In this document: piece after piece, positions 8,317 to 16,690 of the stretch
Position numbering within the stretch: position 1 is the first letter of the stretch
How the letters are laid out: the number at the start of each line of letters is the position of its first letter
DNA from: Pseudonocardia broussonetiae
Lineage (GTDB): Bacteria; Actinomycetota; Actinomycetes; Mycobacteriales; Pseudonocardiaceae
Length of the DNA stretch: 64,000 nucleotides
Direction: 5' to 3'
Assembly (NCBI RefSeq): GCF_013155125.1
Contig: NZ_CP053564.1
Coordinates: 255,501 to 319,500, forward strand
The notes under the pieces: generated by a model
Told to the model about the DNA's origin: nothing
What the model saw: only the letters and a program-made list of their open reading frames with translations
Databases searched by the model: none
Translations under genes and position numbers: made by a program

Positions 8317-9905
8317 CACGCCACCCCCCCGGCGGACGGCAGCACGGCCGTGAAGACCGCCCCGTCCTCGTTGTGCACCGCGATCGTGCCACCCCGGCGC
8401 AGGCAGGCCTGCCGGGCGAGCGCCAGCCCGAGCCCGCGGCCGCCCGGTTCCTCGGCCGCCTTCGTGCTGAAGCCGTGCCGGAAGACCTCCTCGGCGAGCT
8501 CGGACGCGACGCCCGGACCGGAGTCGCGGACGGTGACGCGCACACCGCCGTCGTGGGGGTCGTCGGCCAGGCCGACCTCGACGTCCCCGCCCGTACCGGC
8601 GGCGTCGATCGCGTTGTCGACGAGGTTGCCCAGCACCGTCACCAGGTCGGCGGAGAACGCCGGGTCGCGCCGCGCGGGGGCGAGCCGGGTGCCGGGCGCG
8701 AGCCGCAGCGCCACCCCGCGCTCGGTCGCGAGGCTGGCCTTCGCCACGAGCAGCGCGGCGCCCGCCGCGTCGCCGACGCGCTCGGTGACCTCCCGGCGCC
8801 AGTGGTCGGACTCGGCCACCACGCCCGCGACGAACCGCCGCACCTCGTCGTGCTCGCCGAGCTCGGTGAGCCCGGCGATGGTGTGCAGGCGGTTGGCGAA
8901 CTCGTGGGTCTGCGCCCGCAGGGTGTCGGTGACGTGCCGGGAAGCGTCGAGGCGGTCCTGCAGGGTGGCGAGCTCGGTGCGGTCCCGCAGTGTGACGACG
9001 GCGCCGACCTCCGCCCCGTCGACGACGACCGGCATCCGGTTGAGCACGAGCACCCGCGCCCCGCGCAGCACGACCTGGTCCTCCCCCGCGCTGGCGCCGG
9101 TGAGGACGTCGCGCAGGCGGTCGTCGAGGGCGTCGAGCTCGGGCATCGCGTCCCCGGTGTCGGCCGGCAGGTCCAGCAGCTCGCGCGCGGCCCCGTTGAG
9201 CAGCGTCACGCGGTGCCCGGCGTCCATGCCCACCACCCCCTCCTTGACGCCGAGCAGCATCGCCTCGCGCCGCTGCACCAGCTCCACGATCTCGGCGGGC
9301 TCCAGGCCCAGGGTCTGGCGGCGCACGCGCCGGGCGAGCAGCAGCGACCCCACCACCCCGACGACCAGCGCGACGCCGAGCAGCGCGGCGGTCCGCCCGG
9401 GCGCCGCCGCGAGCCCGGTGAGCAGCGGCGGCGCCGCCACCCGCGCCTCGACGATGCCGACGACCCCGCCGTCGTCGGCCAGCACCGGGACCTGCGCGAC
9501 GACCGTGCGGCCGTCGGGGTAGCCCACCCACGACCGGCCCTGCCCCGCGGTGCTCTCGCCGAGGGCGAACGGGGTGCCGACGGCGGCGGGGTCGGCGGCG
9601 GTGCGCACGACCAGCCCGGCGTCGACGACGGCGATCTCGTCGGCGCCCGAGAGGTCGCGCGCCGTCGTGGCGATGGCGGGCAGCGGCCCGTACTCGCCGA
9701 CCTGCAGGCTCTGGCGCAGCGCCGCCGTGGCCGCGACGTCCTCGGCGACCGAGAGCATCCGCCGCCCCTGGACCTCCCGGAACGCGGCGTCGGACTGCGC
9801 GACCGCGAGCGCCGCGACGGCGGCGAGCAGCAGCGCGACGATCCCGAGCTGCCAGCCCAGGAACTGCCTCGCGAGCGTGCGCCGCGGAGCGGCTCGTCCG
9901 GGCAT
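8316..9905 (-). CDS. Sensor histidine kinase, DcuS/CitA family (second system)
   Basis: A 529-residue membrane sensor with the same plan as the kinase at 3097-4677: helix at about 16-36, extracytoplasmic sensor at 40-165, helix at 170-190, cytoplasmic PAS at 205-310, and H334 in LRAQTHEFANRLHT as phospho-acceptor. N-box NLVDNAIDA, G1 DSGPGV and G2 GRGLGLAL are intact. It faces the tctC gene across 143 bp, so a tricarboxylate such as citrate is the likely signal. That TctD/TctE-like job is done here by CitA-type rather than OmpR-type components. Confidence 0.88.
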   Translation of the reverse strand: MPGRAAPRRTLARQFLGWQLGIVALLLAAVAALAVAQSDAAFREVQGRRMLSVAEDVAATAALRQSLQVGEYGPLPAIATTARDLSGADEIAVVDAGLVVRTAADPAAVGTPFALGESTAGQGRSWVGYPDGRTVVAQVPVLADDGGVVGIVEARVAAPPLLTGLAAAPGRTAALLGVALVVGVVGSLLLARRVRRQTLGLEPAEIVELVQRREAMLLGVKEGVVGMDAGHRVTLLNGAARELLDLPADTGDAMPELDALDDRLRDVLTGASAGEDQVVLRGARVLVLNRMPVVVDGAEVGAVVTLRDRTELATLQDRLDASRHVTDTLRAQTHEFANRLHTIAGLTELGEHDEVRRFVAGVVAESDHWRREVTERVGDAAGAALLVAKASLATERGVALRLAPGTRLAPARRDPAFSADLVTVLGNLVDNAIDAAGTGGDVEVGLADDPHDGGVRVTVRDSGPGVASELAEEVFRHGFSTKAAEEPGGRGLGLALARQACLRRGGTIAVHNEDGAVFTAVLPSAGGVA

Positions 9906-9933
9906 GCCCGCAGCCTGGCACGCGCGTGACCGA

Positions 9934-9949
9934 AACGACCACAACGACC
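9934..9949. promoter_or_regulatory. Direct repeat AACGACC x2, candidate regulator site
   Basis: AACGACC occurs at 9934-9940 and 9943-9949, period 9 bp, between the second kinase gene and tctC. The spacing equals that of the GAACGAAA pair in the first system's intergenic region. Operator function is inferred. Confidence 0.35.
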
Positions 9950-10048
9950 GTTGCGCGAGGAAGCGAGACACGGGCCGGGGACGCCCCGCACGATGACGCG
10001 CACCACGAACCGACACCTCGAACGATCCCTCAACGGAGAGGAACGGCC

Positions 10049-11038
10049 ATGCGTCCCCGGACCGTGCTGGGAGTGCTCGCGGCGATCGCCGCGGTGCTGC
10101 TGGTGCCACCACTGATCGGCTCGGCCGCGGGCGGCGGTGACGGCACCCAGCTGCGCGGGCTGCGGGTGCTCGTCCCGAACTCGCCCGGCGGCGGCTACGA
10201 CATCACCGCCCGCACGGCGGCCCGCGCGATGGAGGACTCCGGGACGTCCGGCGCGGTGGAGGTCTTCAACCTCCCCGGCGCGGGCGGCACCGTCGGCCTC
10301 GGGCGCACCGTCAACGAGAGCGGCAACGACCGGCTGGTCATGTCGATGGGCCTGGGCGTCGTCGGTGCGGTGTTCACCAACTCCTCGCCCTCGACGCTGG
10401 CCGACGTCACCCCCATCGCGCGGCTGACGCAGGAGAGCGAGATCGTCGTCGTCGGCAAGGACTCGCCCTACACCTCGATCGAGCAGCTGCTCGCGGCGTG
10501 GACGGCCGACCCGGGCGCGGTGCCCGTCGGCGGCGGTTCCTCGCCGGGCGGCCCCGACCACCTCGCGCCGATGCTCATGGCGCAGGCCGTGGGCCTGGAG
10601 CCGAGCGCGGTCAACTACGTCTCCTACGACGGCGGCGGCGAGCTGCTGGCCGCGGTGCTGGGCGACAAGGTGGCGTTCGGGGTGTCCGGGCTCGGCGAGT
10701 TCGCCGAGCAGGTGGAGGCGGGCGAGCTGCGGGTGCTGGCCGTGACCTCGGCCGAGCGCGCCCCCGGGCTCGACGCGCCGACGCTGACCGAGTCCGGCGT
10801 CGACGTCGAGTTCACCAACTGGCGCGGGATCGTCGCGCCTCCGGGGCTGGACGACGCCGCACGGGCCGAGCTGGTCGAGGCCTTCACGTCCCTGCACGGG
10901 ACGCCGGAGTGGACCGAGGCGCTCGAGACCAACGGCTGGGACGACGCGTTCCTGGTCGGCGACGACTTCGGCGCGTTCCTCGCGTCGGAGAACGACCGCG
11001 TGGCCGGCGTGCTGCGGGAACTGGGGCTGGTGACATGA
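10049..11038 (+). CDS. tctC: Tripartite tricarboxylate transporter substrate-binding protein (TctC)
   Basis: Extracytoplasmic binding protein of a TTT-family importer, 329 residues. An N-terminal hydrophobic export segment (VLGVLAAIAAVLLVPPLIG) precedes the Bug/TctC fold: VLVPNSPGGGYDITAR, the PGAGGTVGL loop that holds carboxylate ligands, and NYVSYDGGGELLAAVLG. The lack of an obvious lipobox suggests a membrane-anchored or secreted form. The ATG has a GGAGAGG site. Its stop overlaps the tctB start (ATGA). The ligand is probably citrate or a related di/tricarboxylate, but Bug proteins bind many acids. Confidence 0.9.
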   Translation: MRPRTVLGVLAAIAAVLLVPPLIGSAAGGGDGTQLRGLRVLVPNSPGGGYDITARTAARAMEDSGTSGAVEVFNLPGAGGTVGLGRTVNESGNDRLVMSMGLGVVGAVFTNSSPSTLADVTPIARLTQESEIVVVGKDSPYTSIEQLLAAWTADPGAVPVGGGSSPGGPDHLAPMLMAQAVGLEPSAVNYVSYDGGGELLAAVLGDKVAFGVSGLGEFAEQVEAGELRVLAVTSAERAPGLDAPTLTESGVDVEFTNWRGIVAPPGLDDAARAELVEAFTSLHGTPEWTEALETNGWDDAFLVGDDFGAFLASENDRVAGVLRELGLVT

Positions 11039-11544
11039 CCACGATCACGAGGGACTGGCTCCGGGAGCACTCCGAGCTCGGCGTCTCGGTGCTGCTCGGC
11101 CTGGTCGGGCTGGTCGTCGTCGTCGACAGCCTGCTGGGCTCCGACGCCGCCGCGAGCTCCGACCCGCTCGGCCCGCACGCCGTGCCGCTGCTGGTCGGCA
11201 CGCTGCTCGTGGTGCTGGCCGTGCTGCTCGCCCGCGACGTCCTGTCCGGCGGGCACGGCGAGGCGGAGAGCGGCGAGGACATCGACCTGACGGTGCCCGC
11301 CGACAAGCGCACGGTGCTGCTGCTGGCGGGCGTCCTCGTCGCGACCGCCGCGCTCATCCCGCTCCTGGGCTGGCCGCTGGCCGGCGCCGGGCTGTTCTGG
11401 GGCGCGACCTACGCGCTCGGCTCGCGCTCGGTCCCCCGCGATCCGCTGATCGCGGCGGGGGTCTCGCTCGTCACGTGGATCCTGTTCGACGCCCTGCTCG
11501 GCGTCGACCTCCCCGGCGGGCCGCTGATGGGGGTGTTCGGCTGA
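11035..11544 (+). CDS. tctB: Tripartite tricarboxylate transporter small membrane subunit (TctB)
   Basis: A 169-residue membrane protein with four predicted helices (about 15-35, 48-68, 90-108, 135-152), the TctB size and topology. It begins inside the tctC stop codon and is followed 37 bp later by tctA. TctB is poorly conserved in sequence; the call rests on topology and the tctC-tctB-tctA order, both clear here. Confidence 0.88.
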   Translation: MTTITRDWLREHSELGVSVLLGLVGLVVVVDSLLGSDAAASSDPLGPHAVPLLVGTLLVVLAVLLARDVLSGGHGEAESGEDIDLTVPADKRTVLLLAGVLVATAALIPLLGWPLAGAGLFWGATYALGSRSVPRDPLIAAGVSLVTWILFDALLGVDLPGGPLMGVFG

Positions 11545-11581
11545 TGACCGGCGACGCACTTCTTCCCGCGGAGGCGGAATC

Positions 11582-13096
11582 ATGATCGACTCGCTCAACT
11601 CGCTGATGGGCGGCTTCGCCGCCGCCCTGACGCCGGGCAACCTGCTCTTCGCCGCGGTCGGGGTCCTGCTGGGCACCGCGATCGGCGTGCTCCCGGGCAT
11701 CGGCCCGGCCATGGCGGTGGCGCTGCTGCTGCCCGTCACCTACGCCTTCGACCCGACCGGCGCGTTCATCCTGTTCGCCGGCATCTACTTCGGCGCCATG
11801 TTCGGCGGCTCGACGACCTCGATCCTGCTCAACACCCCCGGCGAGTCCGCGTCGGTCGTCGCGGCGATCGAGGGCAACCCGATGGCCCGGCAGGGGCGCG
11901 GGGCGCAGGCGCTCGCCGCGGCCGCGATCGGGCACTTCGTCGGCGGGATCGTCGGGGCGATCGGCATCGTGCTGCTCGCACCGCTCGTCGCCTCGGTGGC
12001 CGTCGACATCGGCGCGCCCGACTACTTCGCGATCATGGTGCTGGCGTTCGTCGCCGTCACCGCGGTGCTGGGCACCTCGCGGATCCGCGGGTTCGCCGCG
12101 CTGGCCATCGGCCTGACGATCGGCCTGGTCGGCCTCGACCCGATCTCCGGGCAGCCCCGGCTCACGTTCGGCGTGCCGCAGCTCGCCGACGGCATCGACG
12201 TCATCATCGTCGCGGTCGGGCTGTTCGCCGTCGGCGAGGCGCTGTGGGTGGCGGCGCACCTGCGCCGCACCCAGGACCAGGTCATCCCGGTCGGGCGCCC
12301 GTGGCTCTCCCGCGAGGACCTCAAGCACACGTGGAAGCCGTGGCTGCGCGGCCCGTTCATCGGGTTCACGTTCGGCTCGATCCCGGCCGGTGGCGCCGAG
12401 ATGTCGACGTTCATGTCGTACGTGACCGAGCGGAAGCTCTCCAAGCGCCCCGAGCTGTTCGGCAAGGGCGCGATCGAGGGCGTCGCCGGTCCGGAGGCTG
12501 CGGCCTCGGCCTCGTCGGCGGGGACGCTGTCGACGATGCTGACGCTCGGCCTGCCGACCACCGCGATCGCGGCCGTCATGCTGGCGGCGTTCCAGCAGTT
12601 CGGCATCCAGCCGGGCCCGCTGCTGTTCGTCAACGAGCCCGACCTGGTGTGGACGCTCATCGCGAGCCTGTTCATCGGGCTGGTGCTGCTGCTGGTGCTC
12701 AACCTGCCGCTGGCCCCGGTGTGGGCGAAGCTGCTGCAGATCCCGCGGCCCTACCTCTACGCCGGCATCCTGTTCTTCGCCTGCGTCGGGGCGTACGCGG
12801 TGAGCGGCCAGCCCGTCGACCTGATCGTGCTGCTGGTGATCGGCGGCATCGGGTTCCTCATGCGCCGCTACGGCCTGCCGGTGCTGCCCGCGATCATCGG
12901 CGTCATCCTCGGCCCGGACGCGGAGCTGCAGCTGCGCCGGGCCCTGCAGATCTCCGACGGCGACTGGTCGACGCTGGTCTCCACGCCGCTGTCGATCATC
13001 GTGTACATGGTGATCGCCGCCCTGCTGCTGTTCCCGGTGGTGCGGAAGGTCGTGGGCCGGCGGAACGCGCCGGAGAAGGAGAGCGCGTCGGTCTGA
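11582..13096 (+). CDS. tctA: Tripartite tricarboxylate transporter large membrane subunit (TctA)
   Basis: The 504-residue permease subunit, standard TctA length, with about twelve membrane helices. It carries the family signature [17 protein letters not shown] near residue 37 and the [16 protein letters not shown] segment, and a second conserved [23 protein letters not shown] region in the middle. The ATG follows GCGGAGGCGGAA. It completes a TctCBA importer driven by an ion gradient and controlled presumably by the divergent two-component system. The 3' end is marked by a large palindrome. Confidence 0.92.
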   Translation: MIDSLNSLMGGFAAALTPGNLLFAAVGVLLGTAIGVLPGIGPAMAVALLLPVTYAFDPTGAFILFAGIYFGAMFGGSTTSILLNTPGESASVVAAIEGNPMARQGRGAQALAAAAIGHFVGGIVGAIGIVLLAPLVASVAVDIGAPDYFAIMVLAFVAVTAVLGTSRIRGFAALAIGLTIGLVGLDPISGQPRLTFGVPQLADGIDVIIVAVGLFAVGEALWVAAHLRRTQDQVIPVGRPWLSREDLKHTWKPWLRGPFIGFTFGSIPAGGAEMSTFMSYVTERKLSKRPELFGKGAIEGVAGPEAAASASSAGTLSTMLTLGLPTTAIAAVMLAAFQQFGIQPGPLLFVNEPDLVWTLIASLFIGLVLLLVLNLPLAPVWAKLLQIPRPYLYAGILFFACVGAYAVSGQPVDLIVLLVIGGIGFLMRRYGLPVLPAIIGVILGPDAELQLRRALQISDGDWSTLVSTPLSIIVYMVIAALLLFPVVRKVVGRRNAPEKESASV

Positions 13097-13113
13097 CCCC
13101 TCGGACCACGTTC

Positions 13114-13160
13114 AGGAACGCCACGTTCCCGCCATCCGGTGGCGGGAACGTGGCTTTCCT
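13114..13160. terminator. Bidirectional terminator palindrome between tctA and the DinB-type gene
   Basis: Arms 13114-13133 and 13141-13160 form a 20-bp stem with one mismatch and a 7-nt loop (core CCACGTTCCCGCC / GGCGGGAACGTGG). It lies between two convergent stop codons, so it can serve both genes. Confidence 0.75.
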
Positions 13161-13165
13161 GCAAC

Positions 13166-13951
13166 TCAGGCGAGGGGGGCCCGCCCCGGACCGGGCGCAC
13201 CGGCGAACGCCTGGGCGAACGACAGCCACTCCGTCGCCACCGGCCCCGTCACCTCCAGCGCCGTGTCGTCGCGGTGGCGGCGCTGGGTGACCAGCAGGCA
13301 GAAGTCCAGGGCCGGGCCGGTGACGCGGTCGGCCGCGTCCTCGGGCCCCCACGTCCACGTGCCCCCCGACGGCGCGGCGAGCTCGACCCGCACCGGCACC
13401 TCGGGCGCGGGCCGCTCGCGCACCGCGTAGCTGAACGGCATCGCCCGCACCCCGATGTGCGCGACGTGGCGCAGGCGGTCGGTCGGCTCACGCGTGACGC
13501 CCACGGTGTCGGCGACGTCCTGCCCGTGCGCCCAGGTCTCCATGATCCGCGCGGTGAGCGAGGAGGCGGCGCTCATCGCCGGGCCGAACCACGGCACCCG
13601 CAGGCCCGGGTCGAGGTCGCGGAAGACGGCGACGAGCCGGGCCCGCGCCTCGTCGAACCACGCGAGCAGCTCCGCGGGCGGTAGGTCGCGGTACCGCTCC
13701 GCGATGGCGTCCGGGTCGACGCCGGCGTCCGCGAGCGCGGCCAGCGCCGCCCGGAACGCGTCGGGGTCGGTCGCCGACTGCACCGCCACGTCGTCGAAGT
13801 GGGCGAGGTGGCTCACCTGGTCGCGCACGGCCCAGCCCGCGGCGGGCGTCGGGGCGTCCCAGCCGGCGTCGTCGAGGTCGGCCAGCAGGGCCCGCAGGAC
13901 GGCGGACTCCGCCGCGAGATCGTCGGCCAGTCGGTGCATGTCGGGTGCCAT
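13166..13951 (-). CDS. DinB/mycothiol-type metal-binding family protein (TIGR03084-like)
   Basis: A 261-residue protein of the mycothiol-dependent maleylpyruvate-isomerase/DinB superfamily. The N-terminal four-helix bundle carries candidate metal ligands in VSHLAHFDDVA and METWAHGQDVAD, with the family opening LAAESAVLRALLADL and a Trp-rich DAPTPAAGWAVRDQV. The C-terminal half (about 170-261) resembles the SCP2-like second domain of these proteins. Mycothiol-dependent chemistry is likely from the family, but no substrate can be named. The ATG at 13951 gives a natural N-terminus. Confidence 0.75.
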   Translation of the reverse strand: MAPDMHRLADDLAAESAVLRALLADLDDAGWDAPTPAAGWAVRDQVSHLAHFDDVAVQSATDPDAFRAALAALADAGVDPDAIAERYRDLPPAELLAWFDEARARLVAVFRDLDPGLRVPWFGPAMSAASSLTARIMETWAHGQDVADTVGVTREPTDRLRHVAHIGVRAMPFSYAVRERPAPEVPVRVELAAPSGGTWTWGPEDAADRVTGPALDFCLLVTQRRHRDDTALEVTGPVATEWLSFAQAFAGAPGPGRAPLA

Positions 13952-14298
13952 GACACGGACTCTAGGAGCCCGCACCCCTCCCGGGGGCCGCCGACGACCA
14001 CCCACCGCAACGTTCGTCGCACAGGCTGTACCGGTCACCGCGCGCCACAGCACCCGATCGAGGCCGGCCGTGCCCGGACGTGGCGCCGCACACCGTCGGT
14101 GACCCGCCGAACGGCGGCACCACCGATGGGCCACCCGGCCGGGACACCTGCCCCCACCACGGGTATCGCGGCCGGACGCAGCGCCGTCAACGGTTGCGAC
14201 ACACCCCCCGGAGGAGTGGTGTAGGACCGGCGAACCCTCGAGTGGGCGTGCACAGGGCGTATGGCATGGTTGCGCCGCGTCACTGTGGGAGGAGAGCC
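13952..14298. other. 347-bp intergenic region upstream of the parA-like gene
   Basis: This gap separates the DinB-type gene from the divergent ParA-like gene. No convincing coding frame or repeat is visible. It should hold both promoters. Near the right end a TATGGC hexamer (14261-14266 region) and the ribosome-binding site GGGAGGAGAG lead to the GTG at 14299, but I cannot define a paired -35 box. Confidence 0.4.
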
Positions 14299-15198
14299 GT
14301 GCAGGTCGTCTCGATCATCAATCACAAGGGCGGCGTGGGCAAGACGACGCTCACCGCCAACCTCGGGGCCGGTCTCGCCGCGCGAGGCCGGAGGGTCCTG
14401 CTACTGGACCTGGACTCGCAGGCCAGCCTGACGGTCTCGTTCTTCACGCCACCGGAGTGGGCCGAGCAGCTGCTGCCCGAGCGGACCATCAAGCACTGGT
14501 TCGACGGCCTCGACGACGGCACCGCGCTGGAGAGCCCCGGCGGCCTCGTGGCCACGCCGCGGCGCGTGCGCGAGAAGCTGTCGCGCTCGCCGGGCCGCCT
14601 CGACCTGATCGCCGCGCACCGGGACCTGTCCGACATGGACACGATCCTCGCCGCGCAGCTCATGTCGGCGCCGGAGCGGTTCGTCGACCTGCACAGCCGG
14701 CTGCGCGCCGGTCTGGAGCACCCGGCGTTCGCGGAGTACGACGTCGCGCTGATCGACTGCGCTCCCAACTTCGGGCTCATCGCCCGCAACGCGGTGGCCG
14801 CGAGCGACCTGCTGCTCATCCCGACCAAGCCCGACTACCTGTCGACGAACGGCATCGACTCGCTCGGGCTCAAGATCCGCGAGTTCGTCGACGAGTACAA
14901 CGCGCGCTCGCTGGAGCAGATCACCCGCCCGCCGGCGTCGGTCGTGTTCACGATGGTGCAGCTGCACGACGACCAGCCGATCGAGGCGCAGCGCGCGGTG
15001 ATGAGCCGGATCGAGGCGGGCGGCGTCGCGCCGCTCTCGACGACGATCCGCGACAGCAAGGCCGTGTACGGCCCGGCGCCCGAGTACGGCGTGCCGGTCA
15101 TCCTCGGCGGCACCGGCCGCGCGCTCACCCGCGAGCTGCGCGACCTGGTCTCCGAGGTCTCCGCCCAGATCGACGGCACCGAGGGGATGGCGGCGTGA
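14299..15198 (+). CDS. ParA/Soj-type MinD-superfamily ATPase
   Basis: ATP-dependent dimerising ATPase of the ParA family, 299 residues. The deviant Walker A is KGGVGKT at 10-16 (signature Lys K10), followed by VLLLDLDSQAS and the Walker B/A' type VALIDCAPNFGLIARNA. The C-terminal half has LLLIPTKPDYLSTNGIDSL, the usual ParA switch region. Ribosome-binding site GGGAGGAGAG precedes the GTG start. Nothing plasmid-like surrounds it, and the coupled downstream gene is not a recognisable ParB. It may position some cellular cargo rather than segregate DNA. The family is certain, the cargo unknown. Confidence 0.88.
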   Translation: MQVVSIINHKGGVGKTTLTANLGAGLAARGRRVLLLDLDSQASLTVSFFTPPEWAEQLLPERTIKHWFDGLDDGTALESPGGLVATPRRVREKLSRSPGRLDLIAAHRDLSDMDTILAAQLMSAPERFVDLHSRLRAGLEHPAFAEYDVALIDCAPNFGLIARNAVAASDLLLIPTKPDYLSTNGIDSLGLKIREFVDEYNARSLEQITRPPASVVFTMVQLHDDQPIEAQRAVMSRIEAGGVAPLSTTIRDSKAVYGPAPEYGVPVILGGTGRALTRELRDLVSEVSAQIDGTEGMAA

Positions 15199-15662
15199 CC
15201 GAGCTGCTCACGGCGGAGACCTTCCCGGCGGGGTCCTTCCGGACCGAGCCCGTGGTCGTCGACACCCTGGTCGTCGACCACCCCGTGCTGCCCGCGGCCG
15301 CGCTCGCCCGCGTGCTCAACGAGCTCTCGCCCGAGCAGCTGCGCGACCTCGCCGAGGGCCGCGGCCGCCTGGTGTACGCGCCGTGCGCGCCGCCGACGCG
15401 GTCGCGCCGGCCCGCGGCGCCCGTCGTCGACCTGAGCGCCGACGTCGAGGCGATCCGGGAGATGCGCACGCGGACCGACATCACCGACCACCTCGCCGAC
15501 CGGCGCTTCACGGTGCCGGTGCTGCGCGAGCTGGCCCGCGCGCTGGGCCCGACGGTGCCGAGCACCGGCCGCAACCGGGCCGAGCTCGTGCACGCCATCG
15601 TCGAGGGCACGGTGGGCTTCCGCGCCCGCTCGGCCGCGCTGTCCGGCGGGGCCTGGCTCTAG
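15195..15662 (+). CDS. Unknown small protein coupled to the ParA-like ATPase
   Basis: A 155-residue protein whose GTG start overlaps the ParA stop (GTGA), so the two are co-translated. I do not recognise the N-terminal two thirds. Residues about 95-145 (VLRELARALG, then GRNRAELVHAIVEGTVG) look like a helix-extended-helix of the SAP or Rho-N type, which often binds nucleic acid; this is a pattern impression, not a verified match. No ParB box, helix-turn-helix of ParB type or nuclease motif is visible. It is the natural candidate for cargo adaptor or DNA-binding partner of the ATPase. Confidence 0.65.
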   Translation: MTELLTAETFPAGSFRTEPVVVDTLVVDHPVLPAAALARVLNELSPEQLRDLAEGRGRLVYAPCAPPTRSRRPAAPVVDLSADVEAIREMRTRTDITDHLADRRFTVPVLRELARALGPTVPSTGRNRAELVHAIVEGTVGFRARSAALSGGAWL

Positions 15663-15677
15663 CTCGGCCCCTCCCGA

Positions 15678-16478
15678 TCAACGCAGGGGCGACTTCTCCC
15701 CTGCCGTCACCGCCGCCGACACGGTGTTGCCGGCGGGCGGCAGGGGGCAGGTCGCGAAGTCGGTGAACGCGCAGGGCAGGTTCACGAGCCGGTTGAAGTC
15801 GATCGTGACGCGCCCGTCGACCGGGTCGGGCACCTGCACCGAGCGCCCGCCCGGGTAGGTCGTGACGCCCAAGGTGGCGTCGCGGAAGTGCAGCGACAGC
15901 CCGCCCTGCTTCCCCGGCATCGCCACGAGCGCCTGCTCGGCCCCGTCGAGGACGAACCGGACGACGCCGACGGCCGTGAGGTGGTGCTGCAGCCCGTCGA
16001 CGACCGCGTCGACGGTGATCGGACGCGGCTCGTCGTAGGGCTCGAACACGCCGTCGACGACCCACGCGGGGTCGACGTCGAACGCCGGCACCCCGGTGAA
16101 CGCGGCGCGGGTCGGGGCCTGCGGGTCGCGGACGCGCAGCACGTGCGCGTCGGTGCGGCGGGCGATCTCGACGACCTTGTCGCCGACCTCCACGAGCGAG
16201 CCCGGCAGGCCGTTCACCGGGTGCAGCACCGCGGTGCCGTCGACGGGAAGCGGGCCGCGGACGCCGCGGACGAACAGCCCGTCGGCCGCCGCCGCGGTGA
16301 CGACGACGCCGTCGGGCGTGGCGCTCCACAGGCCGGGCAGGTCCTCGACGGTCGACGGCTCGGGGGTGAGCCAGTGCAGCGCGGTGAGGCTGAGCCAGCC
16401 GTGCGGGGCGCGCAGCTGCTCCTCGCGGTCGGAGTGCCAGGCGTCCCACGCGGAGTGCAGGTCGAGCGTCGCGGTCAT
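15678..16478 (-). CDS. DUF1684 family protein
   Basis: A 266-residue protein of the DUF1684 family, recognisable from WLSLTALHWLTPEPS near the N-terminus and the C-terminal YPGGRSVQVPDP ... TIDFNRLVNLPCAFTDFATCPLPPAGN block. No signal peptide is seen. Function is unknown; crystallised relatives are beta-rich and sometimes discussed as binding small ligands. It diverges from the sulfur leader-peptide/sfnG unit across about 80 bp and ends 15 bp from the convergent gene at 15195-15662. An upstream ATG at 16568 would add an unlikely 30-residue extension. Confidence 0.8.
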   Translation of the reverse strand: MTATLDLHSAWDAWHSDREEQLRAPHGWLSLTALHWLTPEPSTVEDLPGLWSATPDGVVVTAAAADGLFVRGVRGPLPVDGTAVLHPVNGLPGSLVEVGDKVVEIARRTDAHVLRVRDPQAPTRAAFTGVPAFDVDPAWVVDGVFEPYDEPRPITVDAVVDGLQHHLTAVGVVRFVLDGAEQALVAMPGKQGGLSLHFRDATLGVTTYPGGRSVQVPDPVDGRVTIDFNRLVNLPCAFTDFATCPLPPAGNTVSAAVTAGEKSPLR

Positions 16479-16524
16479 ACCGGTGGAACACCCTGTCGTG
16501 TGGGCCCCATTCCCGCCCGCGGGG

Positions 16525-16554
16525 TTGACAGCGCCGAGCGGTGCCCTGCACGGT
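16525..16554 (+). promoter_or_regulatory. Promoter of the leader-peptide/sfnG unit, probably leaderless
   Basis: A perfect -35 box TTGACA (16525-16530) is followed after 18 bp by CACGGT (16549-16554), a fair high-G+C -10. Transcription would begin about 7 nt downstream, at 16561, which is the first base of the leader GTG. The mRNA would then be leaderless, as reported for mycobacterial polycysteine attenuator peptides. The -35 is clear; the -10 and start site are inferred. Confidence 0.5.
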
Positions 16555-16560
16555 AGGTCC

Positions 16561-16632
16561 GTGATCACGCGCGCCCTCTGCTGTCGACGCCACGTCGACC
16601 TGCTGCGCGTCGCGTCCGCCGCCTGTCGCTGA
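16561..16632 (+). CDS. Cysteine-containing leader peptide 1 (RRHVDLLR type), upstream of sfnG
   Basis: A 23-residue peptide, VITRALCCRRHVDLLRVASAACR in two parts: a Cys-Cys pair before the RRHVDLLR core and a third Cys one residue from the end. The RRHVDL...S..C pattern is the actinobacterial 'putative leader peptide' family that precedes sulfur-assimilation genes. Translation stalling on Cys codons during cysteine shortage is the established model for related mycobacterial leaders. It ends 58 nt before the sfnG ATG. Leader 2 at 17885 has the same length and an almost identical core, also at the DNA level (CGACGCCACGTCGACCT), which supports selection on the peptide. Confidence 0.85.
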   Translation: MITRALCCRRHVDLLRVASAACR

Positions 16633-16671
16633 CTCCAGCCCGCGGCCCCCCTCTCTCTCTTCTTTCTCCCC

Positions 16672-16685
16672 TGCCTCGAAAGGCA
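16672..16685 (+). promoter_or_regulatory. Small hairpin covering the sfnG ribosome-binding site
   Basis: TGCCT (16672-16676) can pair with AGGCA (16681-16685) around a CGAA loop. The 3' arm contains the AAAGG purine tract that should act as ribosome-binding site for the ATG at 16691. The preceding 40 nt are almost pure pyrimidine. Ribosome position on the leader peptide could change this fold; that is inference. Confidence 0.4.
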
Positions 16686-16690
16686 CTCCC

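Noticed and set aside
14299..15198. ParA as a plasmid or chromosome partition locus
   Set aside because: No ParB, no parS-like palindrome set and no replication genes nearby.
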